In this document: positions 1 through 6,269 of the stretch, one piece after another
How positions within the stretch are numbered: the stretch's first letter is position 1
Layout of the letters: each line of letters opens with the position of its first letter
Made by a program: the position numbers and the translations under genes
From: Nitrospirota bacterium
Lineage (GTDB): Bacteria > Nitrospirota > Nitrospiria > JACQCE01
Length of the DNA stretch: 42,190 nucleotides
Assembly: GCA_016201765.1 (NCBI GenBank)
Contig: JACQCE010000076.1
Span: forward strand, 1-42,190
Direction of reading: 5' to 3'
The notes under the pieces: generated by a model
What the model saw: only the letters and a program-made list of their open reading frames with translations
The model's database searches: none
What the model was told of the DNA's origin: nothing

Positions 1-98
1 CCCTCGAAGAAGAGTTCGGGGTTGAAATTCCCGATGAGGAAGCGGAAAAAATTCTGACCGTTCAACAAGCCGTCGACTACATCAAAGAGCGCGCCTGA
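1..98 (+). CDS. acpP: acyl carrier protein, C-terminal end (partial)
   Basis: The first 98 bases encode the last 31 residues of an acyl carrier protein; its start and phosphopantetheine serine lie outside the window. The visible part is acidic (a run of Glu, then [11 protein letters not shown]) and ends with the helix IV pattern Val-Asp-Tyr-Ile-Lys, both typical of ACP. ACP carries acyl chains as thioesters through fatty acid synthesis in the cytoplasm. The stop is followed after about 60 bases by fabF, the classical acpP-fabF order, so the two are probably co-transcribed. Confidence 0.9.
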   Translation, partial: LEEEFGVEIPDEEAEKILTVQQAVDYIKERA

Positions 99-114
99 CG
101 CCTGCCGGCAGGCG
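99..114. repeat. perfect 16-bp palindrome, CCTGCCGGCAGG family
   Basis: CGCCTGCCGGCAGGCG is its own reverse complement and starts one base after the acpP stop. The core CCTGCCGGCAGG, or variants of it, recurs at 6086-6126, 12485-12496 and 13191-13227, always between genes, so this is a small dispersed palindromic repeat. It could form an RNA hairpin between acpP and fabF, which might let the two be expressed at different levels. That role is inference. Confidence 0.6.
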
Positions 115-157
115 GAGCGTCTAGCGCGCACACGCCGCCGGCGGGGAGTGCCGTGCA

Positions 158-1402
158 GTGCCCATGAATCGTGTCGTCATCACAGGATTGGGAGCGATCA
201 CGCCGCTCGGGATCGGCGTCGAGCCGACATGGGCCGCGCTCTGCGCCGGCCGCTCGGGCGTCGGGCCGATCACCCGGTTCGATGCGTCGGCGTTTCCCGT
301 GCGCATCGCCGCCGAATTGCGCGGCTTTAATCCCGCCGACTATATCGAAGCCAAGGAAATCAAAAAAATGGACACCTTCATCCACTACGCCGTGGCGGCG
401 GCCGCCATGGCGGTGGAGGATGCGAAACTTCCGGTGCCCTCCCCGCAGCCCGAACGCGTGGGCGTCTATGTCGGCTCCGGCATCGGAGGGTTGGGCGCGA
501 TCGAGCACTGGCACGTCGTGCTGAAGACGAAGGGGCCGCAGCGCATCACGCCTTTTTTCATTCCCATGACGATCATTAATCTGGCTTCCGGGCAGATCGC
601 CATCCGTGTGAACGCCAAGGGGCCGAACTCCTGCGCGGTGACCGCCTGCGCCACCGGCAACCATTGCATCGGCGACGCCTACCGGATCATCCAGCGGGGT
701 GAGGCGGACGTCATGATCGCCGGCGGGTCGGAAGCGGCGATCACGCCGCTCGGCGTGGCCGGGTTTGCCGCCTCCCGGGCATTGTCGTCGCGCAACGACG
801 AGCCGGCCAAGGCCTGCCGGCCGTTCGACGTGAACCGGGACGGATTTGTGCTGGGCGAAGGGGCCGGCATCGTCGTGCTGGAGTCACTGGACCATGCGCG
901 GCGGCGGGGCGCCAACATCTACGCGGAGCTGGTGGGCTATGGGGCGACCGCGGACGCCTACCATATCACTGCGCCATCGGAGGACGGGGAGGGCGCGGCC
1001 CGCTGCATGCGGCTGGCGCTCGATGAGGCGCACATCGCCCCGTCGGAGGTGGGCTACATCAACGCCCATGCCACCTCGACCAGCGCCGACGCGGTGGAGA
1101 CCATGGCGATCAAGCGGGCGTTCGGCGACGCGGCCCGCCGCATCCCCATCAGTTCGACCAAATCCATGACCGGCCATCTGCTGGGTGCGGCCGGCGGGGT
1201 GGAGGCGGTCTTCACCCTCCTGGCGATGACGAGGGGCGTGTTGCCGCCGACCATCAACTACGAGCAGCCGGATCCGGCCTGCGATCTGGACTACATTCCC
1301 AACACCGCCCGTTCCGCCCGTGTGGACGTGGCGCTGTCGAATTCGTTCGGTTTTGGCGGCACGAATGCCTGCCTGCTGTTCCGCCGCCATGAGGCGGCGT
1401 GA
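158..1402 (+). CDS. fabF: beta-ketoacyl-ACP synthase II
   Basis: A full-length (414 aa) condensing enzyme of type II fatty acid synthesis, which condenses malonyl-ACP with acyl-ACP. The thiolase-fold catalytic set is complete: nucleophile Cys164 in the Thr-Ala-Cys-Ala-Thr-Gly motif, His304 in Asn-Ala-His-Ala-Thr-Ser-Thr, and Lys335/His340 in Ser-Thr-Lys-Ser-Met-Thr-Gly-His. The C-terminus has the usual Asn-Ser-Phe-Gly-Phe-Gly-Gly-Thr-Asn motif. I take GTG 158 as start because GGAG lies 9 bases upstream; ATG 164 is the alternative and gives the more usual Met-Asn-Arg start. It follows acpP and precedes rnc, a common housekeeping arrangement. Confidence 0.95.
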   Translation: MPMNRVVITGLGAITPLGIGVEPTWAALCAGRSGVGPITRFDASAFPVRIAAELRGFNPADYIEAKEIKKMDTFIHYAVAAAAMAVEDAKLPVPSPQPERVGVYVGSGIGGLGAIEHWHVVLKTKGPQRITPFFIPMTIINLASGQIAIRVNAKGPNSCAVTACATGNHCIGDAYRIIQRGEADVMIAGGSEAAITPLGVAGFAASRALSSRNDEPAKACRPFDVNRDGFVLGEGAGIVVLESLDHARRRGANIYAELVGYGATADAYHITAPSEDGEGAARCMRLALDEAHIAPSEVGYINAHATSTSADAVETMAIKRAFGDAARRIPISSTKSMTGHLLGAAGGVEAVFTLLAMTRGVLPPTINYEQPDPACDLDYIPNTARSARVDVALSNSFGFGGTNACLLFRRHEAA

Positions 1403-1531
1403 TCGCTCCGACCGGCTGTCGCCGGGTCGGACGATTCACGGTGTTGCCGCCCTGTCGATCGCATGGTTCCGCCGTCCGCAACGCGTGAGCGTGATCCCCG
1501 GGCCGGTGCGTTGTTGACCACCCATACCTCC

Positions 1532-2254
1532 ATGACTGAATCCCCGACATCCCAATGGGCCGACCTGGAAGCGGCTCTGCACTATGTGTTTCAAGATCAC
1601 CGGCGGCTTGAAGAGGCGCTCACCCACGCCTCCTCGCTCAATGAACGCCGGGGCGGCGAGCCGCGCCGGGATAACGAACGGCTTGAATTTCTCGGCGACG
1701 CCGTCCTCGATCTGATTGTCAGCGAAGCGCTGGTGGAGCGCGATCCGGCGGCGACCGAGGGCGCGCTGTCCAAAATGCGGGCGCGGCTTGTCAGCGAGAC
1801 CGCGCTGGCGCAGGCGGCCCGGCGGCTCGGATTGGGACGGTTCCTGCGGCTCGGGCGTGGTGAAGAGCTCAGCGGCGGGCGGGACAAAAGCTCGCTCCTG
1901 GCCGACGCCTTCGAGGCCGTCGTGGCGGCCGTCTATCATGACGGCGGCTATGACGCGGCGCGGCGCAGCGTGCTCACCGTGCTGGCGCCGGAGTTGACCG
2001 CAGAATCGACCTCGGGCGGCATCGATTATAAAACGCAATTTCAAGAGTATTGCCAGCAGCGTTTCGGCCAGTTGCCCGTCTACCGGGTCACCCGTGAATC
2101 GGGCCCCGATCATCAAAAAGTCTTCCAGATTGAATTGACGATCAACGGTCTGCCCTGCGGGCAGGGGACGGGGAAAAGCAAAAAGGAAGCGGAACAACAG
2201 GCGGCCCAAAAAGCCCTGGAATCTCTCCACGAAGAGACGGGGACTTCAAGTTGA
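1532..2254 (+). CDS. rnc: ribonuclease III
   Basis: Double-stranded-RNA endonuclease acting in rRNA processing and RNA turnover. From ATG 1532 the product is about 240 aa, the family's normal length. The RNase III domain has the signature Asn-Glu-Arg-Leu-Glu-Phe-Leu-Gly-Asp-Ala-Val-Leu and the second acidic cluster Asp-Lys-Ser-Ser-Leu-Leu-Ala-Asp-Ala-Phe-Glu-Ala, which together supply the Mg2+ ligands. A dsRNA-binding domain follows, ending Gly-Lys-Ser-Lys-Lys-Glu-Ala-Glu-Gln-Gln-Ala-Ala. An upstream in-frame ATG at 1463 would add 23 residues that look non-native, so I reject it, although no good ribosome site precedes 1532 either. The stop runs into a 25-bp tandem repeat before purM. Confidence 0.93.
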   Translation: MTESPTSQWADLEAALHYVFQDHRRLEEALTHASSLNERRGGEPRRDNERLEFLGDAVLDLIVSEALVERDPAATEGALSKMRARLVSETALAQAARRLGLGRFLRLGRGEELSGGRDKSSLLADAFEAVVAAVYHDGGYDAARRSVLTVLAPELTAESTSGGIDYKTQFQEYCQQRFGQLPVYRVTRESGPDHQKVFQIELTINGLPCGQGTGKSKKEAEQQAAQKALESLHEETGTSS

Positions 2255-2300
2255 CAAAATCACCCGACCCAGTAATTGACAAAATCACCCGACCCAGTAA
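2251..2300. repeat. perfect 25-bp tandem duplication at the rnc/purM junction
   Basis: Two identical head-to-tail 25-bp units (2251-2275 and 2276-2300), each beginning TTGACAAAATCACCCGAC. The first unit overlaps the rnc stop codon. Because 25 is not a multiple of three, the duplication changes the frame in which this junction is read. Each unit supplies a perfect TTGACA hexamer. Confidence 0.9.
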
Positions 2301-2303
2301 GAT
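2276..2303 (+). promoter_or_regulatory. possible sigma-70 promoter created by the tandem repeat
   Basis: TTGACA (2276-2281), 16 bases, TAAGAT (2298-2303; four of six matches to TATAAT). The -10 overlaps ATG 2302 of purM, so a transcript from here would have to start translation downstream of that ATG. The hexamer is seen; function is uncertain. Confidence 0.3.
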
Positions 2304-3411
2304 GAAACGTAGTGTAAAAAAACGACAATCTGAAGCCGGAAACCAGAGACCGTCCAGGGGGGGGGCCACCTATCGGTCGGCTGGAGTCGACATTGATAAA
2401 AAATCATTGTTTATCAAAGAGATCGCCGGTAAGGCCCGTTCCACTCATCGCTCAGAGGTTCTGGCCGGCATCGGCGGATTTTGCAGCGCGTTTGCGCTCC
2501 GCCGGGACCGGTACCGCCACCCCGTTCTGGTGGCCGGGACGGACGGCGTGGGGACGAAGCTCAAAGTGGCGGAAGCCGCCGGCCGCCATGACACCATCGG
2601 CATCGATCTGGTGGCCATGTGCGTCAACGATCTGCTCGTGTCGGGGGCGGAGCCGCTTTTTTTCCTTGATTATTTTGCCACCGGCCGTCTGCAGCCCCGG
2701 CAGGCCGCGTCGGTCGTGGGGGGCATCGTGAAGGGCTGCCGGCAGGCGGGCTGCGCGTTGGTGGGCGGGGAGACGGCCGAATTGCCGTCGATGTATCGAC
2801 CGGGCGAATATGATCTGGCCGGTTTCGCCGTCGGCGTCGTCGAACGGGACCGTCTGATCGACGGCCGGGCGATCAGGCCGGGCGACCGGTTGATCGCGCT
2901 GGGCTCGTCCGGGTTTCACAGCAACGGCTTCAGCCTCGTCAGGAAGGTGGTCTTCGATCGGGCCGGATACCGCGTGACCGACCGCGTCGCCGAACTCGGC
3001 GGCCGCATCGGAGAGGTGCTGCTCCGGCCGACCCGGATCTACGCCGGTGTGATCGCCGAACTCGGGAGACGGCTTCCGGTCGGTTCGCTCCACGGCATGG
3101 CGCACATCACCGGCGGCGGGATCACCGAAAATCTTCCCCGTATTCTGCCCAGGCGTTGCCGGGCCGTGGTGGATCGAGCCGCCTGGCGTGTGCCGGCGCT
3201 GTTCCGGTGGCTGCAGCGGTTGGGCTCGATTGCCGAGGAGGAGATGTGGCGGGTCTTTAACATGGGCGTCGGCATGATCCTGGTGGTGCCGCCGCAGGCC
3301 GAAGCCCGCGTCATGGCGACGGCCCGGCGGGCCGGCGAGCGCGCCTTCCCGATCGGACGGATCGAGCGGGGGCGTCCCGGCGTGCGGTATGAGGGGGGGA
3401 TCGACGCATGA
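2302..3411 (+). CDS. purM: phosphoribosylformylglycinamidine cyclo-ligase
   Basis: AIR synthetase: ATP-dependent ring closure of FGAM to AIR, the fifth step of purine synthesis. The conserved core begins at Tyr-Arg-Ser-Ala-Gly-Val-Asp-Ile-Asp and includes Gly-Thr-Asp-Gly-Val-Gly-Thr-Lys, Asp-Leu-Val-Ala-Met-Cys-Val-Asn-Asp, Gly-Gly-Glu-Thr-Ala-Glu-Leu-Pro and His-Ile-Thr-Gly-Gly-Gly. About 20 basic residues precede the core if translation starts at ATG 2302; a TTG at 2251 overlapping the rnc stop would add 17 more. No clear ribosome site precedes either start. A nine-G run (2357-2365) lies between the start and the core, and one slipped base there would break the frame. The stop overlaps the purN start (ATGA). 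Confidence 0.92.
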   Translation: MKRSVKKRQSEAGNQRPSRGGATYRSAGVDIDKKSLFIKEIAGKARSTHRSEVLAGIGGFCSAFALRRDRYRHPVLVAGTDGVGTKLKVAEAAGRHDTIGIDLVAMCVNDLLVSGAEPLFFLDYFATGRLQPRQAASVVGGIVKGCRQAGCALVGGETAELPSMYRPGEYDLAGFAVGVVERDRLIDGRAIRPGDRLIALGSSGFHSNGFSLVRKVVFDRAGYRVTDRVAELGGRIGEVLLRPTRIYAGVIAELGRRLPVGSLHGMAHITGGGITENLPRILPRRCRAVVDRAAWRVPALFRWLQRLGSIAEEEMWRVFNMGVGMILVVPPQAEARVMATARRAGERAFPIGRIERGRPGVRYEGGIDA

Positions 3412-4091
3412 CTCGCCGATCGTCGCACCGGCCACGTCCGCTGAAACTTGGAGTGCTGGTCTCCGGGCGGGGATCGAATCTCGGGGCGATTCTTGACGAA
3501 ATACGACGGGGCCGCCTCCGTGCCGAGGTGGCGGTTGTCATCAGTGACAAGCCGGACGCGCCGGCGCTGCAGCTGGCGCGCACACGGGGCTGCGCGACGC
3601 TGGTGCTCGACCCCAAGAGCTATCCGACTCGCGAACAATTTGACGGCGCGGTGGCCGGCGCGCTCAAGCAGCACGGCGTCGAATTGGTGGTGCTGGCCGG
3701 CTACCTTCGGATCATCACGCCCGCGCTGATCGAGCCGTTTCGTCACCGGATCATGAATATTCATCCCGCGCTGTTGCCGTCGTTCCCCGGCCTGAAGGCC
3801 CAGTGGCAGGCGGTCGAGGCGGGGGTCAAACTGGCGGGCTGCACGGTGCACTTTGTGACCGAAGAGGTGGACCGGGGCCCGATCGTGATCCAGGCGGCCA
3901 TTCCGGTCCGGCCCGGTGAACGGGAGGCCTCGCTGGCCCGCCGGGTGCTGCGACAGGAGCACCGGATCGTTCCCCGCGCGATTGAACTCTACGCGCAGGG
4001 GCGCGTGCGCGTCACGGGTCGCACCGTGACCATCAGAGGACTGCGCGCGCCCAAGGACACGGCATTGATCAATCCGCCATTGATGGGGTAG
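3408..4091 (+). CDS. purN: phosphoribosylglycinamide formyltransferase
   Basis: Folate-dependent GAR transformylase, third step of purine synthesis. The N-terminus has the nucleotide-binding Leu-Val-Ser-Gly-Arg-Gly-Ser-Asn-Leu motif. Catalytic residues are visible as Asn117 and His119 (Asn-Ile-His-Pro-Ala-Leu-Leu-Pro) and Asp155 (Glu-Val-Asp-Arg-Gly-Pro-Ile-Val). At 227 aa it is slightly longer than usual, with about 12 extra basic residues at the N-terminus and a short tail. The ATG overlaps the purM stop, so the two are translationally coupled; purM-purN adjacency is common. A dispersed palindromic repeat begins 18 bases after the stop. Confidence 0.95.
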   Translation: MTRRSSHRPRPLKLGVLVSGRGSNLGAILDEIRRGRLRAEVAVVISDKPDAPALQLARTRGCATLVLDPKSYPTREQFDGAVAGALKQHGVELVVLAGYLRIITPALIEPFRHRIMNIHPALLPSFPGLKAQWQAVEAGVKLAGCTVHFVTEEVDRGPIVIQAAIPVRPGEREASLARRVLRQEHRIVPRAIELYAQGRVRVTGRTVTIRGLRAPKDTALINPPLMG

Positions 4092-4109
4092 AGCGTTATG
4101 TGGTTGCAG

Positions 4110-4257
4110 GCTGCTCAAAAAGCTCCACGACCCGCTCTCGCGGGTGCCCCGAGGCCGCAGGGGCCGAGGAGACCGGAGTCCGACCATCTCGCAGAGCGGT
4201 GGTCGGATGAGGATCTCCGAGGACCCGAGAACGCAGCAGGTGGACTTTTTCAGCAGC
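4110..4257. repeat. dispersed palindromic repeat, copy A
   Basis: About 148 bp with imperfect terminal inverted repeats: GCTGCTCAAAAAGCTCCAC on the left, and on the right GTGGACTTTTTCAGCAGC, whose complement matches with one indel. The interior holds the phrases CGACCCGCTCTCGCGGGTG and GAGAACGCAGCAGGTGGAC. A second copy, in the opposite orientation, is at 18633-18757. It lies in the 3' region of purN and ends 16 bases before the next start codon. It encodes nothing; a mobile non-autonomous or REP-like element is the likeliest nature. Confidence 0.8.
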
Positions 4258-4273
4258 TTGCCACGAGGATGTC

Positions 4274-5122
4274 ATGATCTGTCCACTGTGTGGCTACCAA
4301 CAACCCGATTACGCCAGCGAGTGTTTGCAATGCCATACGCGGTTCGAGGAGAGCAGTTCTGACGAGGCCGCCGCCAAACACTCCGAAGAAGCGGAGAAGA
4401 CCGATACCATCATCCGGGTGGAACGGCGCCGGAAAGCCCGGGCCCGGGGCGAAGGGACGGTCAACCGGGAACGGGTGGTCGTCCGCCGTCCGGAACCGCC
4501 TGACCCATCCGTCTCGGACGATTCCCCTCAGCCGGTGAAGCGGCCGCCGCAGATCCAGCCGCCGCCGCACGTGATTCCGCCTCCGGTCATCGGCAAACCG
4601 GCTGCACCGCCGGCCGTCTTCAGACCCCCGGTCGCCTCCCGAGTCGATGACAGTGAGCGATTGCCGGACGTCAGTCTCCCGCCGGCCGGTCGGGCGGGTG
4701 ATTTGAACCGGGGGGGCGACGCGCCATTGACACTCGACCGGACGCCGTCGCAATCCGGGGAGCAGCTGAACCAGATCGTCAACCGGTTGAAGCGGGTCAT
4801 TGTCTCGACGACGCCGGAGGTGCAGGGCCGGCCGGTCAAGGAGTATAAAGGCGTGGTGTCGACGGGCGCGGTCGTGAAGCTGGAGGGATGGTCCTCCTAT
4901 CTCGAAGGGGTCAAGGATATTGGCTCGCTGCGTCATGCGCCGTTTGATGCGCAGATTCGGAAGGCGCGCGACGTGCTGATCACCGATTTGAAGATTGAGG
5001 CCGCCAAGCTGGGCGCAAACGGCGTGGTGGGGATGAGCGTCCAACTCCATCCGGTTCAGGGAGGAACGGACCGGTTGTTGTGGCTGGTCGCCATTGGGAC
5101 CGCGGTGGTATTGCCGGAATAA
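4274..5122 (+). CDS. zinc-ribbon protein with YbjQ/UPF0145-like C-terminal domain
   Basis: Three parts are visible in 282 aa. Residues 3-21 hold two CxxC pairs (Cys-Pro-Leu-Cys and Cys-Leu-Gln-Cys), a zinc ribbon. Residues about 30-165 are a charged then proline-rich, low-complexity linker. The last 110 residues begin Ile-Val-Ser-Thr-Thr and end with Glu-Ala-Ala-Lys-Leu-Gly-Ala-Asn-Gly-Val-Val-Gly, the pattern of the YbjQ/UPF0145 family, thought to form oligomeric beta assemblies. No signal peptide or membrane helix is seen. GAGGA precedes the ATG closely. The exact role is unknown; it sits 5' of a TPR protein. Confidence 0.7.
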   Translation: MICPLCGYQQPDYASECLQCHTRFEESSSDEAAAKHSEEAEKTDTIIRVERRRKARARGEGTVNRERVVVRRPEPPDPSVSDDSPQPVKRPPQIQPPPHVIPPPVIGKPAAPPAVFRPPVASRVDDSERLPDVSLPPAGRAGDLNRGGDAPLTLDRTPSQSGEQLNQIVNRLKRVIVSTTPEVQGRPVKEYKGVVSTGAVVKLEGWSSYLEGVKDIGSLRHAPFDAQIRKARDVLITDLKIEAAKLGANGVVGMSVQLHPVQGGTDRLLWLVAIGTAVVLPE

Positions 5123-5157
5123 TCCATGAGGATGGGGGCGGGACAGGAGCGAGGAGC

Positions 5158-5643
5158 ATGACCGAGGAGAAGAGCCAGACCCTATCGGCCGAACGATCGG
5201 CCCAAACGACCACGATCGAGTTGGCCGTTGTGTATACCAAAGAGCGCAAGTATGACGAAGCGCTGCGCTATTTCCAGCAGGCCGGAGTGCTTTCGCCTGA
5301 GGGACAATCCTACTATGGGCTGGTGCTGGCGATCCGGCGACGGGATCTGGATCAGGCGCTTCGGCACTGCCGGGAGGCGCTGGACCAGGAGCCGCTGCGG
5401 GGGGATTTTTACCACAATCTTGGTCAGGTCTACCTGGCCCGGGGAGAAAAAAAGAAGGCCGTCCAGGTGTTTTTCGCCGGACTGCAGGCGGCGCACCGCC
5501 ATGCCGGATTGTCGGAGGCGCTCAAGCGGCTGGGGATTCGCCGGCCCCCGGTGGTTCCGTTTCTTTCCCGAACCAATCCCGTCAACAAATATCTGGGCTG
5601 GGTCCGGTATCAAATCACCATCGGGCTGAAAAAGGCGGCGTGA
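5158..5643 (+). CDS. tetratricopeptide repeat protein
   Basis: A 161-aa helical protein with two or three TPR units: Lys-Tyr-Asp-Glu-Ala-Leu-Arg-Tyr-Phe, Asp-Leu-Asp-Gln-Ala-Leu-Arg-His-Cys and Gly-Glu-Lys-Lys-Lys-Ala-Val-Gln-Val-Phe at the expected spacing. TPRs bind protein partners; no enzyme domain is present. I choose ATG 5158 because AGGAG sequences lie directly upstream and residues before it look non-native. It is 36 bases downstream of the zinc-ribbon/YbjQ-like gene and 10 bases upstream of the next gene, so the three probably form an operon ending at the terminator at 5977. Confidence 0.75.
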   Translation: MTEEKSQTLSAERSAQTTTIELAVVYTKERKYDEALRYFQQAGVLSPEGQSYYGLVLAIRRRDLDQALRHCREALDQEPLRGDFYHNLGQVYLARGEKKKAVQVFFAGLQAAHRHAGLSEALKRLGIRRPPVVPFLSRTNPVNKYLGWVRYQITIGLKKAA

Positions 5644-5653
5644 GGATCGCGTG

Positions 5654-5935
5654 ATGATCGGTGAGCAGAGCCGCGCGGTCCTGGAGGAGGAAGCCCGCCT
5701 GCGGCGCGTGCAACTGCTGGTCGATGCGGCGTGTTACCGCTTGCGACGGCAGGTCGCGACGCCGCGCGCGGCCGTCGATCTGATCGTGGAGACGAAAGCC
5801 AGGGTGCTGGAACTCTTCCCCGACAAAGCGTCCCAGTTTGATTTGCTCTACCTGCCGCGATTGCTGCGTTTAGTCAGGGCGCGGTGGGGAACGGTCGAGT
5901 CACGGAGTAGCGAACCGGTGGGGAGTTTGTTATAG
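5654..5935 (+). CDS. small conserved-looking helical protein, function unknown
   Basis: A 93-aa protein I do not recognise. It is rich in Arg, Glu and Leu, predicted largely helical, with no signal peptide or membrane segment. ATG 5654 has TGAGGA 8 bases upstream, overlapping the stop of the TPR gene; GTG 5651 is the alternative. Position as last gene before a strong terminator suggests co-expression with the TPR protein. It may be a partner of that protein, which is inference from position only. Confidence 0.55.
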   Translation: MIGEQSRAVLEEEARLRRVQLLVDAACYRLRRQVATPRAAVDLIVETKARVLELFPDKASQFDLLYLPRLLRLVRARWGTVESRSSEPVGSLL

Positions 5936-5976
5936 GGCCGTGGCTGAGTAAATCGTAAATAGTAAATGGGGAGAAA

Positions 5977-6006
5977 TAAAAAGCCCGGCGAAGCCGGGCC
6001 TTTTTA
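5977..6006 (+). terminator. rho-independent terminator
   Basis: Stem GCCCGGC/GCCGGGC around a GAA loop, preceded by five A and followed by TTTTTATT. It closes the three-gene forward group ending at 5935; the flanking A and T runs could make it bidirectional. Confidence 0.9.
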
Positions 6007-6085
6007 TTGCTGGTGGAGGGTTTTATCCCAGGCTCGAACCTCTTTCGAGCGCCAGTGACTTTCATTGTCGCAGGCCCTGCCTCCG

Positions 6086-6126
6086 CCTGCCTGTTCCTGC
6101 CTGTCCGGCAGGCGGGGGCAGACAGG
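6086..6126. repeat. CCTGTCCGGCAGGCGGGGGCAG repeat copy
   Basis: A GC-rich, partly self-complementary stretch in the 334-base gap between 5935 and 6270. It shares its core with 13191-13227 and the palindromes at 99-114 and 12485-12496. Apart from this and the terminator, nothing gene-like is seen in the gap. Confidence 0.55.
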
Positions 6127-6269
6127 ATAAGCGGGTCTTGCAGGGGCCGCCGCAGCCCCATTCCCTGGAAATAAGGCGAGCGATGGAGCTTTTGCCGCTT
6201 GATGTTGCCTGCTTGCCTTCCTCTTGAAATATCTGTATCTTTTAGGAGTTTATCTGCTCGAACATCTCG

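Noticed and set aside
1436-2230. Long reverse-strand open frame (264 codons) opposite rnc
   Set aside because: It mirrors the RNase III gene, has no recognisable domain and is low in complexity; long antisense frames are expected at this GC content.
2452-3435. Reverse-strand open frame of 327 codons opposite purM
   Set aside because: Antisense shadow of a clear PurM gene; composition rich in His, Arg and Pro with no motifs.
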